Origin: Desulfitibacter alkalitolerans DSM 16504
GTDB taxonomy: Bacteria > Bacillota > DSM-16504 > Desulfitibacterales > Desulfitibacteraceae
DNA length: 64,000 nt
Direction of reading: 5' to 3'
Assembly (NCBI RefSeq): GCF_000620305.1
Contig: NZ_JHVU01000025.1
Location: 40,001-104,000 of the forward strand
Shown here: piece by piece, positions 9,864-17,310 of the stretch
Position numbering within the stretch: the first letter of the stretch is position 1
Layout: each line of letters begins with the position of its first letter
The notes under the pieces: generated by a model
Databases searched by the model: none
What the model was told of the DNA's origin: nothing
Seen by the model: only the letters and a program-made list of their open reading frames with translations
Position numbers and translations under genes: made by a program

Positions 9864-10292
9864 TTATTTTTTCGTACCATATTTTTCTCTTGCTTTAGCT
9901 TTGGCATCAAAATATATTTTAGTTATTGATTGAAAAAATGCATCCTGGTCTTCTTCTGACAATGAACCACCTGCCATCATTGCTGCTGTTTTTTCTACGA
10001 GTGCTTCGGCTTCTTTCTTACCTTTATACCCAAAGTCTTCTTTAGCAGACGATATAAAATTATCTTCTGTTTTGGAAAGAGCATTTCTATTATCAGTATC
10101 CGTTATTAAATAATCTACTGATACATTAAATATTTCGGCAAGTTTTCGAATAACCTTTTTATCTTTTGGAAATAAGTTATCTGTTTCATAATTATATATT
10201 GATTTTGTAGATACTCCAATATTTGAAGCCAATTCCTTTTGTGAGTATCCTAGTTCTTTGCGCAGTTTTTTGACTTTTTCTCCAAAATTCAT
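9864..10292 (-). CDS. XRE-family transcriptional repressor (ImmR-like)
   Basis: This is a 142-aa protein with an N-terminal helix-turn-helix (SQKELASNIGVSTKSIYNYE, about residues 18-37) and a variable C-terminal region of about 70 residues, typical of ImmR-type repressors cleaved by ImmA. It is transcribed leftwards ahead of the ImmA gene, with CAGGAGG upstream of the ATG. A divergent control region carrying repeated AAGTAACT-like motifs and two opposing promoters lies immediately upstream. It probably represses the rightward promoter and tunes its own. Confidence 0.88.
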   Translation of the reverse strand: MNFGEKVKKLRKELGYSQKELASNIGVSTKSIYNYETDNLFPKDKKVIRKLAEIFNVSVDYLITDTDNRNALSKTEDNFISSAKEDFGYKGKKEAEALVEKTAAMMAGGSLSEEDQDAFFQSITKIYFDAKAKAREKYGTKK

Positions 10293-10309
10293 TGTATCAT
10301 CCTCCTGTT

Positions 10310-10433
10310 GTAATAAGTAAGTTGTTTCTGCATATCAGAAATAAATTTCCGGTTTTTATTGACACTATTTTACTTCTTGTGTATACTGATAAGTAACTAC
10401 TTACTGATTTATATGATATATCAGTAAGTAACT
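10310..10433. promoter_or_regulatory. Repeated operator motifs of the ImmR-like switch
   Basis: AAGTAAGTT at 10315-10323, the palindrome AGTAACTACTTACT at 10392-10405, and AGTAAGTAACT at 10423-10433 are variants of one motif. A longer inverted repeat TTACTGA / TCAGTAA spans 10401-10427. They sit between and inside two opposing promoters, as expected for repressor operators. Confidence 0.6.
10359..10387 (+). promoter_or_regulatory. Rightward promoter for the ArpU-like gene
   Basis: TTGACA at 10359-10364 and TATACT at 10382-10387 with a 17-base spacer form a near-consensus housekeeping promoter. It reads through the operator cluster and the opposing promoter into the gene at 10473. Confidence 0.75.
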
Positions 10434-10441
10434 TCTGTCAA
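10413..10441 (-). promoter_or_regulatory. Leftward promoter for the repressor-protease pair
   Basis: On the minus strand TTGACA (10436-10441) and TATCAT (10413-10418) have a 17-base spacer. It faces the rightward promoter, so the two transcripts cross. It would give a leader of roughly 110 bases before the repressor start. Confidence 0.65.
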
Positions 10442-10472
10442 GGGAAGATACAGCGAAGGGAGGAAGTAAATT

Positions 10473-11024
10473 ATGGAAATGGAAAGTGGTTTATATAAGG
10501 AAATGGATATTCATAGGACATCCTGCATTAATAACAGTAAAATCAGTCCTAATGTGTATCACAATACCAAGCTGCTGCTTACTTTGTATAATAAAGTACT
10601 ATGGAGAATAAACCAATCATTAGATGTGGTTAGAGAAGATTGTTTATACTCTACACAAAAACATCTGGATGAATTGATTAACAGCTTGGTTGATGTTGAT
10701 TTATATTTGTCAAAAACCAGATTTGAAAGCCGGTTACAAAGTATTGAGGAAAGCAGGAGTATTATCAATCTGGTTGACAAGGCATTAATTATGTTGAAAT
10801 CACATCCTGATAATGGTGAGAGGTATTATTCTCTGCTTTATAAAGCTTATATTAGTCCATATAAATATAGTGAAGAAGAAATGCTTGAATACTTATGTGT
10901 TTCAAGATCTACATATTTTAGAGAAAAAAAAAGAGCAATCAGACTACTTGGAACTATACTGTGGGGATTTTTAATTCCTAAGTTAGCTAAAGAACTAAAG
11001 CAGGTCTATGTGCTGGAATATTGA
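10473..11024 (+). CDS. ArpU/RinA-like phage transcriptional regulator
   Basis: This 183-aa protein has no membrane segment. It has a helical body and a C-terminal helix-turn-helix of sigma region 4 type (YSEEEMLEYLCVSRSTYFREKKRAIRLLG, about residues 131-159, quoted in part: LCVSRSTYFREKKRA). This matches the general form of ArpU/RinA-like activators of late genes in Gram-positive phages and ICEs. GGGAGG lies nine bases before the ATG. It is the first gene of the rightward transcript opened when the ImmR-like repressor is removed, so it is probably the activator of the element. The exact family is not certain. Confidence 0.6.
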   Translation: MEMESGLYKEMDIHRTSCINNSKISPNVYHNTKLLLTLYNKVLWRINQSLDVVREDCLYSTQKHLDELINSLVDVDLYLSKTRFESRLQSIEESRSIINLVDKALIMLKSHPDNGERYYSLLYKAYISPYKYSEEEMLEYLCVSRSTYFREKKRAIRLLGTILWGFLIPKLAKELKQVYVLEY

Positions 11025-11133
11025 GACTAAAATGAAACCTGGTTGCTACTGACACCATACTTTGACACTGTTATAATTGCTATACTGGAATAAAAAGGCG
11101 TTAATTTATGCTCTGAAACGTTTATAACGTGAC

Positions 11134-11157
11134 AGGGCTATTTTTATGCCCTTTTTT
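11134..11157 (+). terminator. Intrinsic terminator in the sigma-factor leader
   Basis: Stem AGGGC / GCCCT with an A/T loop, followed by a T-run. It is the first of two stacked terminators between the ArpU-like gene and the sigma-like gene. Confidence 0.7.
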
Positions 11158-11190
11158 AAAAAGGAAAATTATAACAATGACTCGATTAGA

Positions 11191-11222
11191 GGAGTCGCAC
11201 AATTTTGTGCGGCTCCTTTTTT
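11191..11222 (+). terminator. Second intrinsic terminator in the sigma-factor leader
   Basis: Twelve-base stem GGAGTCGCACAA / TTGTGCGGCTCC with a two-base loop (11203-11204) and a run of T. Together with the terminator at 11134 it implies that expression of the sigma-like gene needs a promoter downstream or antitermination. Confidence 0.75.
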
Positions 11223-11248
11223 CGTTTTGGGACAAAGGGGTTGTCAAT

Positions 11249-11287
11249 ATGCTGTACGAGGTCAACCAGCACTGCCGTTCTCCATAA
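11249..11287 (+). CDS. Possible 12-codon leader peptide upstream of the sigma-like gene
   Basis: A short frame ATG...TAA encodes MLYEVNQHCRSP. It is preceded by AAAGGGG about nine bases upstream and ends four bases before the hairpin that occludes the sigma-gene ribosome binding site. Its position is right for a translated leader that could open that hairpin. There is no homology evidence; this is inference from position and ribosome binding site. Confidence 0.3.
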   Translation: MLYEVNQHCRSP

Positions 11288-11290
11288 ATT

Positions 11291-11330
11291 CCTCTGTTTT
11301 TCAATTCCCTAAAAATTTGAAAAACGGAGG
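11291..11330 (+). promoter_or_regulatory. RBS-sequestering hairpin before the sigma-like gene
   Basis: CCTCTGTTTTTCAA (11291-11304) pairs with TTGAAAAACGGAGG (11317-11330), 14 pairs including one G-U, with a 12-base loop. The 3' arm is the Shine-Dalgarno GGAGG of the ATG at 11340, so folding should block translation. Confidence 0.65.
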
Positions 11331-11339
11331 AAATGAATA

Positions 11340-11756
11340 ATGGAAGTAAAGATCAATTATGAAGGTAAGGAAATATGGGTTGATGAGCAGGTGAAAGAAT
11401 GCTTGGACGAATTAAAAAGAGAAGAAAGCGTGCAAAGCAGGAAGAGTAGAAGGCATGAGTTGCTGTGGGATTCAATGCTGATTGATGGAATTGAAAATGA
11501 CCAGGGTACATTACCGGAAATAGTGCCTATTGAAGAAGACGTGATTTGGGCTATGTATCTTCAAGCGTTGGACAAGCTTATCAATGGACTGGAATCTACG
11601 GACAAGCAAATAATTACTGACCGCTTTTTTAATAAAATGAAGTACCGTGAAATGGCTGAAAAATATGCTATGCCGGTTACATCCATTCAGTACAGAATAG
11701 AAAAATCAATCAAGGAAATGAGCCGGAAATTTAATGATGTTCTGAATAAGTTATAG
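11340..11756 (+). CDS. Sigma-70-like factor (region 4 only) of the integrative element
   Basis: This 138-aa protein has a C-terminal sigma region 4-type helix-turn-helix (DRFFNKMKYREMAEKYAMPV, about 100-119, then TSIQYRIEKSIKEM) preceded by a charged helical region. Short sigma-like proteins of this type occur in clostridial phages and ICEs and direct transcription of element genes. GGAGG is nine bases upstream of the ATG and lies inside a stable hairpin, so translation is probably regulated. A related gene occurs in the prophage at 24770 with the same leader design. Confidence 0.78.
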   Translation: MEVKINYEGKEIWVDEQVKECLDELKREESVQSRKSRRHELLWDSMLIDGIENDQGTLPEIVPIEEDVIWAMYLQALDKLINGLESTDKQIITDRFFNKMKYREMAEKYAMPVTSIQYRIEKSIKEMSRKFNDVLNKL

Positions 11757-11787
11757 GCAAAGAAAAAAAATTTAAAAGTTTTTCCGT

Positions 11788-12236
11788 AAAAACACTCTCT
11801 GACTGACCTAAAGGGTGAGGGGATATTTTTATTCCTTCTATGCTCTTTGAAAAACGGCAGAGAGTGTTTTTCTTTTCTGCCTATATACAATATTTCAGGT
11901 ACGTTACTCTTGTGGCTGTGATTAGCGGAAAGCGACGTAAGCGAAAACGCCATGAAGGGATTTTTATAATTCCTAAGCGACTTTTTTTGGCTTTAAATTA
12001 TCAGTGGTTCTGATAAATCGCCATGATCCACAAGAGGGATAATGATACTTCCGTCAAGTCCTAACTTCTCGTATGGATGACGGCTCGCTCGGTGAGGGAG
12101 AGGTTTAGATACCTATGTTGTCTGCAAACCGCAGATAGCCTGAAATATTCCCGTATTGGGGTGCGTGGCAAATACAATACCAAATAAATTAAGAAGCAAT
12201 AAAGGCAGGAGCTAAGCTATACTCTTGCCTTTAATT
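11788..12236 (+). ncRNA. Unrecognised large structured RNA or regulatory region
   Basis: About 450 bases contain no credible gene but several long complementary arms. AAAAACACTCTCTG (11788-11801) pairs perfectly with 11858-11871. CTCTTGTGG (11907-11915) pairs with CCACAAGAG (12028-12036), enclosing the hairpin TTATCAG/CTGATAA (11998-12016). Further pairs are CCGTCA/TGACGG (12051-12083), TCTGC/GCAGA (12121-12135), GTATTG/CAATAC (12153-12180), and a final hairpin with T-rich tail (12201-12236) that looks like an intrinsic terminator. The first stem may instead terminate the sigma gene. I do not recognise a known RNA class. It has no group II domain V and no tRNA-like fold that I can see. Confidence 0.45.
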
Positions 12237-12240
12237 TTTA
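12201..12240 (+). terminator. Intrinsic terminator after the structured region
   Basis: Stem AAAGGCAGGAG (12201-12211) / CTCTTGCCTTT (12222-12232), eleven pairs with one G-U, followed by AATTTTTATTTT. Confidence 0.65.
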
Positions 12241-12244
12241 TTTT

Positions 12245-12295
12245 AAAAGCAGAGCCAATAACCAATGTGCTGCATTGATTATTGGTTCTGCTTTT
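12245..12295 (+). repeat. Long perfect-type palindrome upstream of the recombinase operon
   Basis: AAAAGCAGAGCCAATAA (12245-12261) pairs with 12279-12295 (17 pairs, one G-U), extended by an inner AATG/CATT. There is no T-run after it. It could be an mRNA hairpin just before the ribosome binding site of the micro-protein, or a binding or recombination site. Confidence 0.5.
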
Positions 12296-12319
12296 AAGCA
12301 ATATTAAGGGGGTCAGGTA

Positions 12320-12454
12320 ATGGATAATAATATGAAGTATTGTATACAGATAGCATATCTAAATCAGCTTATCAGTAAAAAGCTCATAACAGAAGTTGAA
12401 TACAAGAAAATTAAAAATTACATAAAAGAAAAATATGGAGCTAAGGCAAGTTAA
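12320..12454 (+). CDS. SHOCT-like micro-protein upstream of the recombinase
   Basis: This 44-aa frame starts with ATG behind AAGGGGG. The core YLNQLISKKLITEVEYKKIK is a SHOCT-type short helical hairpin. A similar protein precedes the recombinases at 61056 (LQRMLKAGLISEEEFNKIDK). Such micro-proteins are common directly upstream of clostridial large serine recombinases. A role as accessory factor (for example directionality) is speculation; the recurrent position is what I can see. Confidence 0.6.
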   Translation: MDNNMKYCIQIAYLNQLISKKLITEVEYKKIKNYIKEKYGAKAS

Positions 12455-12522
12455 ACTGGAAATTGTACGTATTATATACTATAATGAACATACAGTTGAA
12501 TAAGAACACGTTTGAAAGGAGT

Positions 12523-14322
12523 ATGGGTATGGGGGATGTAAAAGTTATTCAAGCAGATAGTAATCTGTTAAATAGAAGAAGAAAAAGTGCAAATATTGCA
12601 GAACAGATACGAGTTGCTCCATATTGCAGGGTAAGTACAGATTCTGAAGAACAGCTATTGAGTTATAATTCACAGGTTATGCACTATAAACAGTTGATAG
12701 AATCAAATCCGACCTGGGAACTTGTAGAAGTGTATGCAGATGAAGGAATAAGTGGAACACAAATAACTAAACGAATTGCTTTTCAAAAAATGATTAATGA
12801 TGCACTTGAAGGAAAAATAGATTTAATTATTACAAAGTCTATTTCGAGATTTGCAAGAAATACATTGGACACATTAAAGTATGTCAGGCTGTTGAAGGAA
12901 CATAATGTCGCAATTCTGTTCGAAAAAGAAAACATTAATACATTAACAATGAATGGCGAGATGCTGTTGGTAATATTAAGTTCATTAGCCCAGCAGGAGA
13001 GTGAGTCAATCTCTTCTAATGTAAAAATGGGTTTAAAGATGAAAATGAAACGTGGAGAAATGATTGGATTTCAAGGCTGTTTAGGATATGATTATAATCC
13101 TATTGATAAAACACTCGTTATCAATGAAGAAGAGGCTGAAACAGTACGTTACATATTCCGTAGATATGTTGAAGGGGCTGGAGCTTTCGTTATTGCAAAA
13201 GAGTTAACTAATATGAAATGTAAAACTAAAAAGGGAAATGAACGTTGGCATGAAAGTACCGTAAGGGGAATTATTAAAAACGAAAAATACAAAGGCGATT
13301 TATTAATGGGAAAAACTTTTACTGTAGATCCTATAACTCATAGAAGATTAGAGAATATGGGTGAAGAAGAAAAGTATTATGTTAGTAATCACCATGAACC
13401 GATAATATCAGAAGAACTGTTTGAGGAAGCACAGAAAATTTTAAGAAAAAGAAGTTCATGTTTTAATAATAAAGGCAGGACTGAAAAATATAGCAGGAAA
13501 CATGCTTTCAGTAGTATGATTGAATGCGGTTTTTGTGGCGGTACTGCTATTAGAAGAAAATGGCATAGTGGAACAAATCATGAAAATTATAACTGGCAAT
13601 GTAGTACAAGTATTAAACATGGAAGAAAAGCCTGTGCACACAGCAAAGGTGTTAAAGAAGAATATCTGCAAGAAGCATTTGTACAGGCATTTAATAGGAT
13701 TAATAAAGATAACCGGGATATGATTGAGGAATTCCTGACTAATATTGAAGAAGCTCTTGACACTAATGCTCACAAGAAAGACCTGGAAAAAATAAAGAAG
13801 GAAATATCATCAATAGAGAAGAAAGCAAAAAATCTAGTTGATTTAAGAATAAACGGAACAATTGATATAGATGATTATGAGGACAAATATCAGGAGCTAT
13901 CAGAAAAGTTAACAGAATTAAAAGAAGAGAAGATGAATGTAGAAATAACTCTTGATAATGAAAAATCAATGGAAAAGAGAATAAAAGCCTTCCGTAAAGT
14001 TTTCAATACACAAACTCCCCTTGAGAGATTTGCTAGAGAAATATTTGAGAGCTTAGTTGAAAAAGTTATATTGGGTGACATTGATGAAGATGGAAATAAG
14101 AATCCCTATGTTGTGATTTTTGTTCTTAAAACCGGGATAAAACTTGATGGGAATTGTAAAGGTGATAAAAAATCGGATGAGGGGTCAACAAACGAAAAAA
14201 CGTGTTCTTTATCATCAGACGACAGTAACAATTCGTATTCTTATACCACAAACCAGCCATGTGGAGTGCGTCACATTGATGTCAAGGGTTTAGAAATAAA
14301 GAACAGAAAAGCTTGTAAATAA
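12523..14322 (+). CDS. Large serine recombinase (site-specific integrase)
   Basis: This is a 599-aa protein from the ATG at 12523 (AAGGAG three bases upstream; the ATG at 12529 has better spacing). The resolvase catalytic domain begins [11 protein letters not shown] with the nucleophilic serine, then [13 protein letters not shown] recombinase domain (ESTVRGIIKNEKYKGD), a zinc ribbon (CGFCGG...C) and a long coiled coil (about 420-500) follow. It cuts and rejoins attachment sites during integration or excision. The C-terminal 60 residues are polar and low in complexity. It is the last gene of the element, which is the normal position next to an attachment site. Confidence 0.92.
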   Translation: MGMGDVKVIQADSNLLNRRRKSANIAEQIRVAPYCRVSTDSEEQLLSYNSQVMHYKQLIESNPTWELVEVYADEGISGTQITKRIAFQKMINDALEGKIDLIITKSISRFARNTLDTLKYVRLLKEHNVAILFEKENINTLTMNGEMLLVILSSLAQQESESISSNVKMGLKMKMKRGEMIGFQGCLGYDYNPIDKTLVINEEEAETVRYIFRRYVEGAGAFVIAKELTNMKCKTKKGNERWHESTVRGIIKNEKYKGDLLMGKTFTVDPITHRRLENMGEEEKYYVSNHHEPIISEELFEEAQKILRKRSSCFNNKGRTEKYSRKHAFSSMIECGFCGGTAIRRKWHSGTNHENYNWQCSTSIKHGRKACAHSKGVKEEYLQEAFVQAFNRINKDNRDMIEEFLTNIEEALDTNAHKKDLEKIKKEISSIEKKAKNLVDLRINGTIDIDDYEDKYQELSEKLTELKEEKMNVEITLDNEKSMEKRIKAFRKVFNTQTPLERFAREIFESLVEKVILGDIDEDGNKNPYVVIFVLKTGIKLDGNCKGDKKSDEGSTNEKTCSLSSDDSNNSYSYTTNQPCGVRHIDVKGLEIKNRKACK

Positions 14323-14395
14323 AGGGTTTCCAGACATTTAGTTTTTCCCGAGGCCGATCTGCCGGATGTGGCAATGTCAGGAAACCCTTATTTTG
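14322..14395 (+). terminator. Terminator-like palindrome after the recombinase
   Basis: AAGGGTTTCC-A-GACATT (14322-14338) pairs with AATGTC-A-GGAAACCCTT (14373-14389), sixteen pairs round one mismatch, followed by ATTTTGG. The inner loop has its own GCCG-rich hairpin. Its position also suits an attachment site. Confidence 0.5.
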
Positions 14396-14455
14396 GTTGC
14401 TTGAGGGAACATATCAACCGTCCAGAAAATTAATAGTTGAGTTACCAGATTAGAT

Positions 14456-14478
14456 AACCCCCTTTTTTACAGGGGGTT
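14456..14478 (-). terminator. Hairpin at the end of the res gene
   Basis: AACCCCC (14456-14462) / GGGGGTT (14472-14478) with a nine-base loop. It is the only candidate terminator for the minus-strand res operon, although the T-run after the stem is poor in that direction. Confidence 0.4.
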
Positions 14479-14502
14479 GAGGGTGCAGGATGGATGTATA
14501 AT

Positions 14503-17010
14503 TTAATCTTCTCGCTCAGCATCCGTATCAAAAATTCTATCAAGTTCCTCGTTTGATGTAATGCCACGAACTTTATTTCTAACAGCTACTTTTGCCATAT
14601 CAAGTCTATAGAAATGTTCACGACCGTCTAATCCTTTCTTTTGCCGGATAAGTTGAATTCTTCCAAATTTATCCCAATGTTTCTCTGCGAATTTTGCTAG
14701 GCCAACTGCCTTGGGATAATTGTCCTTACGGCTGGGGTCGTGTGGTTCTAGAATATCAAAAATGTAACCTTGTACATCAGCTCTCACTACCACTAAATCA
14801 GGAAACATAGAAGTGATAACACCGCCGACCTCATATGGGATTTCAAGTGACCACTTTTTACGATCAAGATTACGTAACCAGCAAACGGCACCGTTTTTTA
14901 GTTCTTCTTCAATAACTCCCTTTTCCCATGGGTTTAGTGATGCTTGGAATGTTCCATCCTCAGAACAATAGAGGTGTCGATCAATTTTTATACTGTTATC
15001 TGAAACTGAAAAATCGATTGAATCTGGCAATACCCAAGGAATAGCTATTGGTTGAGCGGAAGCATTTATTAATCTTTCATAGATGTTTTTTCGAGCCTCA
15101 TTTAATCTTGCAATAGAGCGTTTATTATTCTCATATAGACTAATAAATTTCTCTTCTGCAAAGGCGTTTATTCGCTCCATAGCAGCAGTATCACTTGTAA
15201 GCACAATGACTTCAATCTTTACTTCAATATGGTCTCGGGTACTGTGGCGAATCCAATACTCCTTATGTAAGCCTTCTCCCAATATCCTTCCAGCTTGTTC
15301 AAAATGTCGAGAAATGTCAAATTCGGTAACAGTCATGGTTTGTGTAGCTTCATCAAATGAATAAGCATTTTCTCCATAGTCAAATGTTAGCGTATTAAGA
15401 GCAAATCCAGTGATTGAAGCAACTCGACCATCAAAGTCACCACTTTCTTTTATGCGAGCAATTTCTTCGTCCATTTTTGATAAAACTGCATTTTTAACGG
15501 CTTTTTGTGCTTCCAAATCAATACCATCCATTGTTAATGCTCTAGAAAGCTGTATTAATAACTTAAGCGGTGCTTGCTTGCGGGATGAATCCAGGCGGTA
15601 TGTAATGAGCTTATCCATTGAATCAAACACATCAGAATAAGCGAGGTTGCGCCCGAGTGTTATAAGCTCTTTATTTGTACCAGTTTCAGTGGGCATAACC
15701 GATTCACTATCATGTAGAGCATTAACAACATTTTTTACTGTATCTTTATCAAAGTATGGAAGAAACAGACTTACATTATTAAGTTCAGCATCGGAGGCAA
15801 TTCTTCTTGCCAAAGGAGTGCGAATCATACGCCCCAAAAGCTGTGCTATGTAGGTATAGTCCTGCGCGCTACGAAATGACATCATTGTTTCAGCACGAGG
15901 ACAGTCCCAACCTGTGGAAAGGTTCATTTTGAAGAACACAACCTTCACATTTTCTTCGTCTTCGATTCTAGAAGCTTCAATTTGATGAATTTCAACGTCA
16001 CGCACTTTGATCGTACCATAATCATTAAAGGTATGTACCACTTCACCGGGCAATAACTTGCGTACCATTGCCTCTTCCAGCAAATCGATACAAATCCCTA
16101 AATCGGTACGGGTTATTTCTCGTTCATTACCATCTTCGACTTGGACGACAAGGATAGGGTTTACCATTTTCTCATTTTCACGTTCACAGTAAGCTTTCCA
16201 GTGAGCACATTTATTAAGCCAATTTTCGACTGCACCTTTGAACATTGTCATATCGGCACCAAGTTGGATATCTGGGTAATGAATAATGATTCTGTCCTTT
16301 AAAAGCCCCGATTCACGTACTTGTTCAGGTGGAACAATAACTTTTTGTACTGTCGAAGTAGTCCCAGCAATTAAGTTATCAAATCTCTGGGGTGTTGCGG
16401 TCACGCCGATAACTAAAGGCATAATACAAAGTCCGTCTTCTTCGCTACCTTTGATGAATTTTTGCATGATGGATTGTGCTTTATTTTCTGCTTGAGCAGA
16501 TGTATAAGTCCCTCTATGTGCTTCATCAATGACCACATAGAACTGTTTGGGAATGCGTTTAGCTGTATTTGTGAGTGTTTCCCAAATTGTATATTGCCTT
16601 GTATCGGACTTAGTTGTTAATAACTTGTCAGAACCGAGTTTTTGTGTGTTAATAAAATAAATACGTCCACCCTCCAAATACTCGGCATCAAAGTTTGAAT
16701 CTACAGTTACTAAGTCCCGTACACGAATTTTGTCTGATTTGCTTTCAATTTTTAATCGCGTTTGCTCGTTAAGTTCCGGCGAATCGGAAAGCCAAACAAA
16801 CACTGAATTCGGATCGCCGATATTATCTGAACCTCCATATAGGATTTCTTCAAAAAGTGCAGTCATAATTATAGTTTTTCCAGAACCCGTAGGTGCGGAA
16901 AACGATATTACCTGAGGGTCTTTTTCGCTCCACATTAAATGAGCTTTATTAATTTTCTCATGCAATTCTGCAAGAGCCGTTTCCTGAAATGGAAATAAAG
17001 TAACTCTCAT
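14503..17010 (-). CDS. Type III-like restriction subunit (Res) DEAD/DEAH helicase
   Basis: This 835-aa protein carries an SF2 helicase core: APTGSGKT at 39-46, DEAH at 162-165, GVTATP, and QLLGRMIRT near 393-402. Its C-terminal domain has FPDLVVV...FDILEPHD near 745-760, where type III nucleases have a PD...ExK motif. Here the final motif reads EPH, so the lysine is not obvious. ATG directly follows the methylase stop (TAAATG) with AGGAGG upstream. With the methylase it would form a restriction-modification or related defence complex that scans and cuts unmodified DNA. Because mod is split by an IS, the present state of the system is doubtful. Confidence 0.8.
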   Translation of the reverse strand: MRVTLFPFQETALAELHEKINKAHLMWSEKDPQVISFSAPTGSGKTIIMTALFEEILYGGSDNIGDPNSVFVWLSDSPELNEQTRLKIESKSDKIRVRDLVTVDSNFDAEYLEGGRIYFINTQKLGSDKLLTTKSDTRQYTIWETLTNTAKRIPKQFYVVIDEAHRGTYTSAQAENKAQSIMQKFIKGSEEDGLCIMPLVIGVTATPQRFDNLIAGTTSTVQKVIVPPEQVRESGLLKDRIIIHYPDIQLGADMTMFKGAVENWLNKCAHWKAYCERENEKMVNPILVVQVEDGNEREITRTDLGICIDLLEEAMVRKLLPGEVVHTFNDYGTIKVRDVEIHQIEASRIEDEENVKVVFFKMNLSTGWDCPRAETMMSFRSAQDYTYIAQLLGRMIRTPLARRIASDAELNNVSLFLPYFDKDTVKNVVNALHDSESVMPTETGTNKELITLGRNLAYSDVFDSMDKLITYRLDSSRKQAPLKLLIQLSRALTMDGIDLEAQKAVKNAVLSKMDEEIARIKESGDFDGRVASITGFALNTLTFDYGENAYSFDEATQTMTVTEFDISRHFEQAGRILGEGLHKEYWIRHSTRDHIEVKIEVIVLTSDTAAMERINAFAEEKFISLYENNKRSIARLNEARKNIYERLINASAQPIAIPWVLPDSIDFSVSDNSIKIDRHLYCSEDGTFQASLNPWEKGVIEEELKNGAVCWLRNLDRKKWSLEIPYEVGGVITSMFPDLVVVRADVQGYIFDILEPHDPSRKDNYPKAVGLAKFAEKHWDKFGRIQLIRQKKGLDGREHFYRLDMAKVAVRNKVRGITSNEELDRIFDTDAERED

Positions 17011-17238
17011 TTATGAATCCCTCCTACTTCCCAACACAAAGTTATCAATGTAATCTCGGTATAGTTGGTATGTATTTTTTATTTTTATGCCATCAGTCAT
17101 TTCGCGGAAAGCTTCCTCCGAGTTTGTTACAAAATATACCACTTTAATATTATTTACTTCTGAAATCTTTTTTGCAAACTCGGCATATTTTGCTTCATCA
17201 ACCAGAACTGCAAAGCCGTTTTGAGGAAGAATTAACAT
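17011..17238 (-). pseudogene. 3' part of the IS-split type III-like DNA methyltransferase (mod)
   Basis: The 75-codon frame begins with an ATG that is exactly the 3-bp target duplication left by the insertion. The encoded residues (MLILPQNGFAVLVDEAKYAEF and on) continue the methylase frame at 18710 onwards without a gap once the IS and one CAT copy are removed. It is therefore the native C-terminal 74-75 residues of mod, not an independent gene. It lies immediately upstream of res. Confidence 0.85.
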
Positions 17239-17310
17239 TAGACTGTAGAGAGTTTGCCGGACACGCAGAAAGGATCTATAATAAAAGATAAGAAAGGGCG
17301 TGTTAAGGCA

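Larger units (their letters stand above)
9271..14389. mobile_element. Small integrative element with ImmA/ImmR switch and serine recombinase
   Basis: This block is bounded on the left by the defence segment's truncated regulator and on the right by the terminator-like palindrome after the recombinase. It contains an ImmA-like protease, XRE repressor, bidirectional switch, ArpU-like regulator, sigma-like factor, structured RNA, SHOCT-like micro-protein and one large serine recombinase. No conjugation, capsid or replication gene is present, so it is a satellite-like or decayed element. The exact attachment sites are not proven. Short matching stretches TTTTCCCCGAG (about 9280) and TTTTTCCCGAG (about 14342) occur at the two ends but are too short to be convincing. 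Confidence 0.5.

Noticed and set aside
11146..11340. A 64-codon frame in the sigma-factor leader
   Set aside because: It runs through two intrinsic terminators and the RBS hairpin and ends at the sigma start; more likely leader RNA.
11760..12300. Group II intron or retron RNA
   Set aside because: No domain V-like hairpin and no reverse transcriptase gene in the window.
9280..14352. TTTTCCCCGAG and TTTTTCCCGAG at the two ends of the integrative element as attL/attR cores
   Set aside because: The match is only about ten bases and T-rich, so chance cannot be excluded without an empty site.
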